This document shows, one piece after another, positions 1-6,481 of a stretch of 7,758 nt of DNA (its first letter is position 1; each line of letters opens with the position of its first letter). The notes beneath the pieces are model-generated. The model was not told where the DNA came from and did no database searches. It saw only the letters and a program-made list of their open reading frames with translations. The position numbers and the translations under genes were made by a program. Location: contig CAMDJU010000121.1 in the NCBI GenBank assembly GCA_945900695.1, positions 1-7,758 of the forward strand, written 5' to 3'. Source of the stretch: Bordetella parapertussis (lineage in GTDB: Bacteria > Pseudomonadota > Gammaproteobacteria > Burkholderiales > Burkholderiaceae_C).

Positions 1-855
1 CGCAGCATTTTGGTCAGCGATGCCACCGCCACCCCGGCCATGGCCCGGGACTTGATTGCCAAGATCCGCACCGTCAGCGACAAGCCGATTCAATATGTGT
101 TGCTCACCCACTACCACGCGGTGCGGGTGTTGGGGGCCAGTGCCTTCAAGGCCGAGGGGGCCAGCGACATCATTGCCAGCCAGGGCACCTATGAGTTGAT
201 TGTCGAGCGGGGCGCCGCCGACATGAAAAGCGAGATGGAGCGCTTTCCGCGCCTGTTTCGCGGCGCCGACAGCGTCCCCGGTCTGACCTGGCCCACCTTG
301 ATCGTGGGCGACGGCAAACCCGGTCGCCAAGGCAGCTTGAAGATCGATTTGGGTGGTGTGGTGGTTGAAATTTGGCACCCGGGCCCGGGCCACACCCGGG
401 GCGACACCATTGCCTGGGTCGAGTCCGAAAAAGTGCTTTTCAGCGGTGACTTGGTGGAGTACGAGGCAGGCGTGTACACCGGCGACGCCCAGTTGCAGGA
501 GTGGCCCGCCACCTTAGAGGCTTTGCGTGCTTTGCAGGCCACGGCCATCGTGCCGGGGCGCGGCGAAGCCATGCAAGGTGCGGCCAATGTGGACAAGGCC
601 TTGGACTACACCAAGCGTTGGGTCGAAATTCTTTACCGTTGCGGCAAAGAGGCAGTGGCCCAAAAGCTCGACTTGAAAGGCGCCATGGCCCACACCCGAA
701 CCCAGATGGACCCGGTGTTTGGCCATGTCTTCATCTACGAGCATTGCCTGCCCTTTGATGTCAGCCGCGCGTTTGACGAGGCCAGCGGCATTAAAAACCC
801 ACGGGTTTGGACCGCCGAGCGCGATCAGGAGATGTGGGCCTCGCTGCAGAACTGA
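1..855 (+). CDS. MBL-fold metallo-hydrolase-like protein, 5'-truncated
   Basis: The reading frame is open from base 1 and ends at TGA 853-855, so the gene begins before the window; the TTG at 10 is only an internal codon. 284 residues are visible. Metallo-beta-lactamase-fold landmarks, numbered from the TTG codon, are THYHAVR (33-39), GHTRGD (127-132), FSGD (144-147) and VPGRGE (181-186). In the canonical family the first motif is HxHxDH and the last contains a Zn-binding His. Here the Asp and His of the first motif are Val38 and Arg39, and the last His is Arg184. The three histidines matching the Zn1 site (34, 36, 128) and Asp147 remain. A mono-zinc enzyme or a non-canonical hydrolase is therefore more likely than a standard di-zinc one. 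The substrate is unknown. A Burkholderiales subgroup with this altered motif may exist, but that is from memory. Fold assignment is confident; function is not. Confidence 0.8.
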   Translation, partial: RSILVSDATATPAMARDLIAKIRTVSDKPIQYVLLTHYHAVRVLGASAFKAEGASDIIASQGTYELIVERGAADMKSEMERFPRLFRGADSVPGLTWPTLIVGDGKPGRQGSLKIDLGGVVVEIWHPGPGHTRGDTIAWVESEKVLFSGDLVEYEAGVYTGDAQLQEWPATLEALRALQATAIVPGRGEAMQGAANVDKALDYTKRWVEILYRCGKEAVAQKLDLKGAMAHTRTQMDPVFGHVFIYEHCLPFDVSRAFDEASGIKNPRVWTAERDQEMWASLQN

Positions 856-858
856 CCG

Positions 859-1752
859 TTATCCGGGTTTGCGCTCCATCAAGGCGCGCAAATCCCGCCC
901 ATAACTTTGCATTTGTTTGACCGCGCGCTCCCGTTGCGCGGGTGTGGTGGCGTTGTGCAAGGTGGCCACCGAAACGCAATTGGCTTTGCTCAAGTCTTGG
1001 CGGTATTGGCGCAGCATGGGGTCGGGGGTCACCCGCGTGCGCTCGATCAGTTGCCGCCACTCGAGGGCAAAGGCATCGGCATCTTTGGTTTGGGCGCTGA
1101 GTTTGCGCAAGGTGTCCACGCTGTCGGCTTGGCGGCGCAGGCGCATCAAGTAGCTCATGCGCGGGTCGAAGCCAGAGTTTTTGGCCAACTGGCGCAGCAA
1201 TTGTTTTTGGTTGCTGTCCAAGCGGCCGTAAAACTTCTCGGCCTGCTCGACACCTTTGTCGGTGCGGGTGTCGAGCAACTCATCGGGGGTTCCCGTCAAC
1301 CATTCTTTGCGCCAATCCCGGTTTTTTTTGTTGTATTGCTTTTGCAGTTGCTCGACTTGGGCGGCGTCGATGGTCAGCAGCAGGCGAACGGCTCGGGGCT
1401 CTAATTCTTTGGCCACATTGTCCAAGCTTTCCAGGGCTTCGTCGTACAGGGCACACACTTCATCGGCCTGAATGTTGCGCGCGGCCAAGCTTTGGGCCCG
1501 CTCCAGCCAGGTGATGTACAGACCGAGCTGCTGGCTGCGGTGCCAGGCATACATCGATTGGATATCGGCGCGCACCAGGGGTTTTTGATCGGCATTGAAG
1601 TCCAAAAAACCGTCCAGCCACCAGTAAGTCAACTCTGGGGCGGAGTTATAGGCAAATTGCAAGGTGCTGCAACCGGCCAGCATCCCACAGGTGCACAGGG
1701 CCACAAAAAGGCGCTGGGCGATAATTCTCAAACGAACAAAGGCAAGAAACAT
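859..1752 (-). CDS. DUF6279-like outer-membrane lipoprotein
   Basis: From the ATG complementary to 1750-1752 the product has 297 residues. It begins with a short basic stretch and a hydrophobic segment, then the lipobox LAGC (25-28). Cys28 is the predicted lipidated residue and the following Ser favours outer-membrane sorting. The mature part is charged and mostly helical, with FAYNSAPELTYWWLDGF (33-49) and a later WHR-like segment (AWHRSQQLGLYITWL, 69-83), which matches my memory of the DUF6279 family, whose function is unknown. No membrane span follows the signal peptide. The start is uncertain: none of the candidates has a clear Shine-Dalgarno. A TTG complementary to 1729-1731 would give a more compact 20-residue signal peptide, and the frame stays open to a TTG at 1818. 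The stop TAA (complement of 859-861) lies 3 bp from the stop of the converging MBL-fold gene, leaving no room for a terminator. Confidence 0.75.
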   Translation of the reverse strand: MFLAFVRLRIIAQRLFVALCTCGMLAGCSTLQFAYNSAPELTYWWLDGFLDFNADQKPLVRADIQSMYAWHRSQQLGLYITWLERAQSLAARNIQADEVCALYDEALESLDNVAKELEPRAVRLLLTIDAAQVEQLQKQYNKKNRDWRKEWLTGTPDELLDTRTDKGVEQAEKFYGRLDSNQKQLLRQLAKNSGFDPRMSYLMRLRRQADSVDTLRKLSAQTKDADAFALEWRQLIERTRVTPDPMLRQYRQDLSKANCVSVATLHNATTPAQRERAVKQMQSYGRDLRALMERKPG

Positions 1753-3130
1753 GGCAGCAATTGATGTGGTGATCATGGCAGCGGGCAAAGGCACGCGCAT
1801 GAAGAGCAGTATGCCCAAAGTTTTGCACCGACTCGGCGGCAGGGCTTTGGTGCAGCACGTGATCGACAGCGCACGTCATTTGTCGGCGCGCCACATCATC
1901 GCCATCACCGGTCACGGGGCCGAACAAGTCGAGGCCGCTTTGGCCGGTCAAGCGGGCCTGCGGTTTGCGCGCCAAATGCCCCAGCTGGGCACGGGCCATG
2001 CGGTGCAACAGGCCATGCCCTTGTTAGAGGACGACGGGGTCACCTTGGTCTTATCTGGCGATGTCCCCCTGACCCAAGTGCCCACCTTGCAGGCCTTGTT
2101 GCACGCCTGCCAAGGCTCGCAACTCGCGCTGTTGACCTTGCAAACGGCGCAACCCACGGGCTACGGCCGCATCGTGCGCCACGCCAACGGCGAGGTGCTG
2201 GCCATCGTGGAAGAAAAAGACGCCACACCTGAGCAGCGCGCCATCACCGAAATCTACAGCGGCATCATGGCCGTGCCCACGCGCTGGCTGCGCACCTGGT
2301 TGGCGCGTTTGGACAACCACAATGCCCAGCAAGAGTACTACCTGACCGATGTGGTCAAGTTTGCCCGTGCCGATGGGCAAGCCGTGGCCGCGCACTTGAT
2401 CACCGATGCGGCAGAGGTGGCCGGCGTGAATAACCCGGTGCAATTGGCCGAACTCGAGCGCGCCCACCAAGCACGTCAAGCCCATGCCCTGATGCTCAGT
2501 GGTGTGCGTCTGGCCGACCCCGCGCGCTTGGATGTGCGCGGTACTTTGACCTGCGGCCCGGATGTGGAAATCGATGTCAACTGTATTTTTGACGGCGTTG
2601 TCTCACTGGGCGAGGGCGTGCGCGTGGGGGCCAATTGTGTGATTGCCAACGCCCACATCGAAGCGGGCGCGGTGATCCATCCCTTTACCCACATCGACGG
2701 CGAAAAAGCGAGCGTCAGCATTGGCCGTGATGCCCGCGTCGGCCCTTATGCGCGTTTGCGCCCGGGTACGGTGCTGGGCGAGGGTGTGCACATCGGCAAC
2801 TTTGTCGAAGTGAAAAACGCCACCTTGGCCAAAGGCGCCAAGGCCAACCATTTGGCCTATTTGGGCGACGCCACCTTGGGCGAGCATGTCAACTTCGGCG
2901 CGGGCAGCATCACCGCCAATTACGACGGCGTCAACAAGCACCGCACGGTGATCGAAGCCGACGTGCACGTGGGCAGCAACAGCGTGTTGGTGGCCCCTGT
3001 GACCATCGGCGCGGGCGGCACCATTGGCGGTGGATCGACCATCACCAAAGACACCCCACCCGGCGCCCTGACCGTGGCCCGCGGCAAGCAAACCAGCATT
3101 GCGAACTGGAAGCGGCCGCAAAAGAAATAA
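1751..3130 (+). CDS. glmU: Bifunctional GlcNAc-1-P uridyltransferase / GlcN-1-P acetyltransferase
   Basis: GlmU acetylates glucosamine-1-phosphate with acetyl-CoA and then couples it to UTP, giving UDP-GlcNAc in the cytoplasm. The protein has 459 residues, close to the E. coli length. The N-terminal pyrophosphorylase domain shows AAGKGTRM (10-17), PKVLH (22-26), QLGTGHA (78-84), GDVPL with the metal-binding Asp104, GYGR (137-140), EYYLTD (195-200) and GVNN (225-228). A left-handed beta-helix follows (about 250-445), with hexapeptide repeats and GPYARLRPG (331-339), Lys355, His367 (catalytic His by alignment with E. coli His363), Tyr370, the NYDG motif (390-393) and Lys396. All key residues I could align to E. 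coli GlmU are present. ATG 1751 is chosen because homology starts there and AAAGG (1738-1742) lies 8 nt upstream; the frame remains open upstream to 1664 but without homology. A GATAAT hexamer at 1720-1725 could be a -10 element, without a good -35. Its promoter must lie inside the lipoprotein gene. Confidence 0.98.
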   Translation: MAAIDVVIMAAGKGTRMKSSMPKVLHRLGGRALVQHVIDSARHLSARHIIAITGHGAEQVEAALAGQAGLRFARQMPQLGTGHAVQQAMPLLEDDGVTLVLSGDVPLTQVPTLQALLHACQGSQLALLTLQTAQPTGYGRIVRHANGEVLAIVEEKDATPEQRAITEIYSGIMAVPTRWLRTWLARLDNHNAQQEYYLTDVVKFARADGQAVAAHLITDAAEVAGVNNPVQLAELERAHQARQAHALMLSGVRLADPARLDVRGTLTCGPDVEIDVNCIFDGVVSLGEGVRVGANCVIANAHIEAGAVIHPFTHIDGEKASVSIGRDARVGPYARLRPGTVLGEGVHIGNFVEVKNATLAKGAKANHLAYLGDATLGEHVNFGAGSITANYDGVNKHRTVIEADVHVGSNSVLVAPVTIGAGGTIGGGSTITKDTPPGALTVARGKQTSIANWKRPQKK

Positions 3131-3185
3131 CATTTGAAAATCGGTGCTAATTCAGTTTTGTTGGCTTTTATAACCAGGAGTTGAG

Positions 3186-4154
3186 ATGTTCAAGTGCCTC
3201 ACGTTGATTTTGAGTTTGTTTGTCGGTGCACAGGGCGGCGCTCTGGCACAAGAGGTGGCATACCCCACCAAGACCATTCGCCTGGTGGTGCCCTTTCCCC
3301 CTGGGGGCTCGGTGGACGTGGTGGCGCGCATGGTGTCGCTGCATTTGCAAGAAAAATTTGGGCAAACCATCGTGATTGAAAATCGCCCTGGCGCGGTCGG
3401 CACCATGGGCACGGCCCAAGTGGCCAAGGCAGCACCGGATGGCCACACCTTGGTGATGACCATTGGGGCCCACACCATCGTGCCGGCATTGATGGCGCAA
3501 ATGCCGTATGACGCAGGCCGCGATCTGGCGGCTGTCACCTTGATCGCCAGCGCGCCCAATGTGTTGGTGGTGCGGCCTGACTTTCCCGCCCGAACCTTGA
3601 AAGAGTTTGTGCAGTTGGCCAAAGAAAACCCGGGAAAGTTCAGCTACTCCACGGCTGGAAATGGCAGCACCACCCATGTCATGACGGCCATGCTGGCCCA
3701 CAGCGCGGGTTTGTCATTGCTGCATGTTCCATACCAAGGGGGCGCGCCCTCTTTGCAGGCCATTTTGAGCGGTCAAACCGATCTGAACGCAGCTGTTTCA
3801 ACCACAGCCCTGCCCATGGTGAAGGCTGGCAAATTGCGCGCCCTGGCCATCGTGGGTGACAAGCGCTCCAGCATGTTCCCTGATGTTCCCACCTACGCCG
3901 AATCAGGCTACCCGGGCATTCGCGGTGACAGTTGGATTGGTTTGTTTGCACCTGCGGGCACGCCCAAACCCATCATCAACAAAATCAATGCCGAGTTGCA
4001 AAAGGTTTTGGCCATGCCCGATATTCGGCAAAAGCTACTGGCGCAGGCATTGGACCCCTTGGTGGTGGGGCCAGATGAGTTTGACAAAATTGTGCGCGAC
4101 GAGTTGCGCGACTTTGCCGCATTGGCCAAAGCAGTGGGGTTGAAGATCGAGTGA
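3186..4154 (+). CDS. Bug-family (TctC-like) periplasmic solute-binding protein
   Basis: The product has 322 residues, normal for Bug receptors, which bind small carboxylates or other organic solutes in the periplasm. A signal peptide covers residues 1-21, with predicted cleavage after ALA. Family landmarks follow in order: YPTKTIRLVVPFPPGGSVD (26-44), IENRPGAVGTMG (64-75), PDGHTL (84-89), MPYDAGRDL (106-114), YSTAGNGSTTH (154-164), HVPYQGG (180-186), PDVPTYAESGYPG (232-244) and WIGLFAPAGTP (250-260). The start is well supported: AGGAG (3176-3180) lies 5 nt before ATG. No TctA/TctB membrane genes are seen in the window, so it is an orphan receptor here, as is common in Burkholderiales. It lies 55 bp after glmU on the same strand with no visible terminator between them, so read-through from glmU is possible. 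A TATAAC at 3169-3174 lacks a matching -35. The ligand cannot be read from the sequence; the converging flavoprotein gene hints at a substrate that is oxidised inside the cell. Confidence 0.93.
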   Translation: MFKCLTLILSLFVGAQGGALAQEVAYPTKTIRLVVPFPPGGSVDVVARMVSLHLQEKFGQTIVIENRPGAVGTMGTAQVAKAAPDGHTLVMTIGAHTIVPALMAQMPYDAGRDLAAVTLIASAPNVLVVRPDFPARTLKEFVQLAKENPGKFSYSTAGNGSTTHVMTAMLAHSAGLSLLHVPYQGGAPSLQAILSGQTDLNAAVSTTALPMVKAGKLRALAIVGDKRSSMFPDVPTYAESGYPGIRGDSWIGLFAPAGTPKPIINKINAELQKVLAMPDIRQKLLAQALDPLVVGPDEFDKIVRDELRDFAALAKAVGLKIE

Positions 4155-4162
4155 GGCCAGGC

Positions 4163-5779
4163 TCAGTGGCGTGCACGGGCCGCATGCTCGGCCGCCAGGC
4201 AGCCAAAAATCACCCCGCTGCCAATCGACGCACCCCCTTGGTACCCCACGCCCGTGTCGGTCGGGGCTGCAGTGTTGCCGCAGGCATATAAGCCCGCAAT
4301 GGGGTGACCACGCACGTGCATGACTTGGGCGTGTTCGTTGGTCAATAGGCCTGTGCCCACAATGCCGCCGACCCGCAGTGGGATGGCGTAGTAGGGCGGT
4401 GTGTCCAATGGCCCCAGCTGTGCATACTTGCCTTTGTTGGCGTCCCCAGCGGTGCTTTTGGAAAACGCGGACTTGCCTCGACCAAAGTCAAGGTCTTCGC
4501 CGTCCGTCGCAAATTGGTTGAAACGCTCGACCGTCTTCAACAATCCCGTGGCGTCAACACCGATTTTTGTTGCCAAGGCTTCCAGCGTGGGTGCTTGAGC
4601 CACCCAATCGGGGGCCGCTTGCCCGGGTGGGGCGCCAGCGATGGCGTAATGCTGTCGATATTGGTCATCAAAAACCATGTGGGCGGGCAGGTTGATGAAG
4701 CGGTGTTTCGCCCGGTCGAAATGGTGAAAGGCGTGCACCACCTCTTGGAACCTGGACTCATCGCAAAAACGTTCCCCTTGCTGGTTGACGGCGATCGCGC
4801 CGGGGTAAGGCATGCCATGCAAACCAATCGAGAAAAATTCATTGTTTCGGGTGGGAATGGCACAACCGACCAATAAGCCATGGTTGACGGCAGAGCGGTA
4901 AATGGCGGCGCCGTGTTCTGTAGCCATCACCATGCCATCCCCTTGGTTGGTGGGTGCAAAAGGGTTGAGCCAATTGGGCAGGCCTTCAAAGCGTTGCACC
5001 AACTCGCTGTTGCCTTCGTAGCCACCACAGGCCAAAACAACACCGTGTCGGGCTTCAAAAGTGGAATCGCTTGATGGGATGCGGACTCCGCCCACGCGTT
5101 GCTCGGAAAAAACCAACTCTGTGCCTCCCGCATTCAACTGCAAGTGGCCCCCCATTTTCAGGAAAGCCACCAACAACTGCGCCACCAAGCCTTGACCGGC
5201 GGCCAGCCAACCCCCACTTTCTCTGCGCGCCAATTCTTGGGCATCCCAGTTGCGCCGGTTGGCAAAACCGCCCCATCGGGCCACATCGCCCCAACTGACA
5301 CCCGGCGGGCAATAGTAGGCGGGCCGCAAAACGTCGGCCCATTCGCCCATGGCGCTGCGTTGAATGGGGGCGGCTTGAATCATGCGTCGTCCATCGCCAC
5401 AACTGCCTGGACCATATGGGTAGAAAGCGTCGGGCAATCCCAGTGCCAGCTCAAGCCCCACGCCCCATGACATCAAGCGGCCCATCACCCGCGAGGCGTT
5501 GTTGACATAGGCCTCCAGGTTGGTGGCCAATGCGGTGCCCCCAGCGCAAAACTGGGCGTAAGTCATGCCCTGCGTCAAATCGTCTGACAGGCCAGCCTGC
5601 GCTGCCAATTGGTTGGCTGGTGCCCAAATGGTGCCGTATGAAGTGGCCGTGCCGCCGCCAATGTGGGGGCCCTTTTCCAGCAGGCACACGGACATGCCCT
5701 CGCCTGCGGCGGCCAAGGCGGCCCCCAATCCAGCGCCGCCAGACCCCAAAACAATCAGATCAAAAACGCGATGGGCCAT
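4163..5779 (-). CDS. FAD-dependent oxidoreductase (FAD_binding_2; fumarate reductase / 3-ketosteroid dehydrogenase-like)
   Basis: This 538-residue flavoprotein has no signal peptide and is probably cytoplasmic. It opens with a Rossmann dinucleotide-binding motif, GSGGAGLGAA (12-21), with a ribose-binding acidic residue at Glu35 (CLLEKG) and the following GGGTA (41-45). Other family signatures are LACGGYEGN (249-257), TNQGDGMVMA (277-286), NQQGERFCDES (332-342), GLYACGNTAA (496-505) and GYQGGASIGSGVIFG (512-526). The C-terminal block resembles the 3-ketosteroid-1-dehydrogenase group and keeps its Tyr (Tyr513), although the YPGxG pattern is YQGGA here. Substrates in this superfamily range from fumarate and urocanate to steroids, so I do not assign one. 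The start is set by homology and by GGAG (complement of 5787-5790), 7 nt upstream; the frame is open 88 codons further, but that stretch overlaps the lrp gene. It is the next gene after the Lrp regulator, 74 bp away on the same strand, and converges with the Bug gene across an 8-bp gap. Confidence 0.9.
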   Translation of the reverse strand: MAHRVFDLIVLGSGGAGLGAALAAAGEGMSVCLLEKGPHIGGGTATSYGTIWAPANQLAAQAGLSDDLTQGMTYAQFCAGGTALATNLEAYVNNASRVMGRLMSWGVGLELALGLPDAFYPYGPGSCGDGRRMIQAAPIQRSAMGEWADVLRPAYYCPPGVSWGDVARWGGFANRRNWDAQELARRESGGWLAAGQGLVAQLLVAFLKMGGHLQLNAGGTELVFSEQRVGGVRIPSSDSTFEARHGVVLACGGYEGNSELVQRFEGLPNWLNPFAPTNQGDGMVMATEHGAAIYRSAVNHGLLVGCAIPTRNNEFFSIGLHGMPYPGAIAVNQQGERFCDESRFQEVVHAFHHFDRAKHRFINLPAHMVFDDQYRQHYAIAGAPPGQAAPDWVAQAPTLEALATKIGVDATGLLKTVERFNQFATDGEDLDFGRGKSAFSKSTAGDANKGKYAQLGPLDTPPYYAIPLRVGGIVGTGLLTNEHAQVMHVRGHPIAGLYACGNTAAPTDTGVGYQGGASIGSGVIFGCLAAEHAARARH

Positions 5780-5853
5780 GGGAGCACTCCAAGAGGGTGA
5801 ACGGATGCGACGGATCGCGCACGATGTTTGAATTGTGAACCAGGTCAGCGGCT

Positions 5854-6351
5854 TCAGCCCAGGCGCGCAGGGCCCAAGCTCAAGGCCGGCACCATCTTGC
5901 TGCGCTTGACGCTGAAGAAAGCCTTCACATTGCGCACATTTGCGTCTTGGGTGAACAGGCGTTGCACCAGCGCCAAATAAGCCGGCATGTCGTGCACATG
6001 CACCACCAATACAAAGTCGGGTCCTGGCGCCACGCGCCAACACATGGCCACCTCGGCATCGGCCACCACGCGTTGCTCAAAGGCTTGCAGGTGTTCGTCG
6101 CCTTGGCGGTCCAGGGTGATCTCCACAATGGCTTGCAAACCATGTCCCACCACTTGGGCCACGCGCTCGGGGTTGAGCAAAGCCACTTGGCCTTCGATCA
6201 GCCCCAAGTCCCAGAGTCGCTTGGTTCTTCGCAAGCAAGTGGGCGCTGACATGTGCAAGTGCTCTGCCAGTGCCTGATTGCTCTGCGCGGCGTCACGTTG
6301 CAACGCATGCAGCAAGCGCAAATCCATGTCGTCGAGTTGAATTTCTTTCAT
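5854..6351 (-). CDS. Lrp/AsnC-family transcriptional regulator
   Basis: The 165-residue product has the standard Lrp/AsnC layout and length. An N-terminal winged helix-turn-helix covers about 5-55: LDDMDLRLLHALQRDA (6-21), the LAEHLHMS turn (28-35) and the recognition helix CLRRTKRLWDLGLI (39-52). A beta-hairpin hinge with VALLNPE (56-62) follows, then a RAM ligand-binding domain (about 72-150) with RVAPGPDFVLVV (106-117), matching the usual G-x-D turn, and a final FFSVKRSK strand (145-152). Members form dimers to octamers and sense amino acids or related metabolites. ATG at 6351 is chosen because MKEIQLDD is a typical family N-terminus, although no clear Shine-Dalgarno precedes it. It diverges from glmS across 130 bp and precedes the flavoprotein gene on its own strand, so autoregulation and control of either neighbour are plausible. 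The effector is unknown. Confidence 0.93.
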   Translation of the reverse strand: MKEIQLDDMDLRLLHALQRDAAQSNQALAEHLHMSAPTCLRRTKRLWDLGLIEGQVALLNPERVAQVVGHGLQAIVEITLDRQGDEHLQAFEQRVVADAEVAMCWRVAPGPDFVLVVHVHDMPAYLALVQRLFTQDANVRNVKAFFSVKRSKMVPALSLGPARLG

Positions 6352-6394
6352 TGAAGGGTGCTTTTTGAAATAAATCGATATGCCACTGGTTTTT

Positions 6395-6409
6395 TGAATT
6401 TAAATTTCA
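6395..6409. promoter_or_regulatory. Candidate Lrp-type operator (imperfect 15-bp palindrome)
   Basis: The 15-mer TGAATTTAAATTTCA reads TGAAATTTAAATTCA on the other strand, so 12 of 15 positions agree and the centre cannot match. It contains the perfect 10-bp palindrome AATTTAAATT (6397-6406). Lrp/AsnC proteins typically bind degenerate AT-rich 15-bp palindromes upstream of their own genes, and this one lies 43 bp upstream of the lrp start. AT-rich DNA makes such palindromes by chance, so this is a candidate only. Confidence 0.35.
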
Positions 6410-6427
6410 TTTTAAGCAATTAATCAA
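6399..6427 (-). promoter_or_regulatory. Weak candidate sigma-70 promoter for the Lrp-type gene
   Basis: On the minus strand, TTGATT (complement of 6422-6427) and TTTAAA (complement of 6399-6404) are separated by 17 bp. Each matches the consensus at 4 of 6 positions. Transcription would start roughly at 6392, giving a leader of about 40 nt before the lrp ATG. The -10 hexamer lies inside the candidate palindrome, as expected for autorepression. Matches are weak and the region is AT-rich. Confidence 0.25.
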
Positions 6428-6481
6428 CATCTTTTGTCGTGGTGATGGGGATAAAGTCACCGCACAAACAGGAGACACCCC

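Larger units (their letters stand above)
6352..6481. promoter_or_regulatory. Divergent lrp-glmS intergenic regulatory region
   Basis: This 130-bp stretch separates the divergent starts of the Lrp-type regulator and glmS, so it must carry promoters for both genes unless one lies inside a coding region. The lrp-proximal two thirds (about 6360-6435) is strikingly AT-rich compared with the flanking genes. The glmS side ends with AGGAGA (6470-6475), 6 nt before the ATG. It contains two TTTTTGAA copies (6362-6369 and 6391-6398) and an imperfect palindrome at 6395-6409. I could not identify a convincing sigma-70 promoter for glmS, and there is no glmS-ribozyme-like leader. Confidence 0.6.

Noticed and set aside
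907..1404. Plus-strand open frame of 165 codons opposite the lipoprotein gene
   Set aside because: The minus-strand frame has a lipobox and family-like motifs, while this one has no domain and no ribosome-binding site.
1664..1750. 29-codon upstream extension of the glmU frame
   Set aside because: GlmU homology begins at ATG 1751, which has a well-placed AAAGG. The upstream part lies opposite the lipoprotein signal peptide.
3134..3174. Promoter for the Bug gene using TTGAAA (3134-3139) or TATAAC (3169-3174)
   Set aside because: No correctly spaced partner hexamer exists for either element, and TATAAC is too close to the ATG for a leader that contains the observed Shine-Dalgarno.
3168..3701. 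Minus-strand open frame of 177 codons opposite the Bug gene
   Set aside because: The Bug protein has complete family motifs on the plus strand. This frame is a compositional shadow.
4179..4196. Inverted repeat GGCCG...CGGCC near the flavoprotein 3' end as a terminator
   Set aside because: The stem is only 5 bp, lies inside the coding sequence, and has no T run on either strand.
5780..6043. 88-codon N-terminal extension of the flavoprotein frame
   Set aside because: The extension overlaps the Lrp-type gene in another frame and lacks homology. The dinucleotide-binding motif and a good Shine-Dalgarno place the start at 5779.
6352..6481. glmS ribozyme in the glmS leader
   Set aside because: That element is characteristic of Gram-positive glmS leaders and needs a longer structured leader. 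This 130-bp AT-rich region shows no such pseudoknot-like structure.
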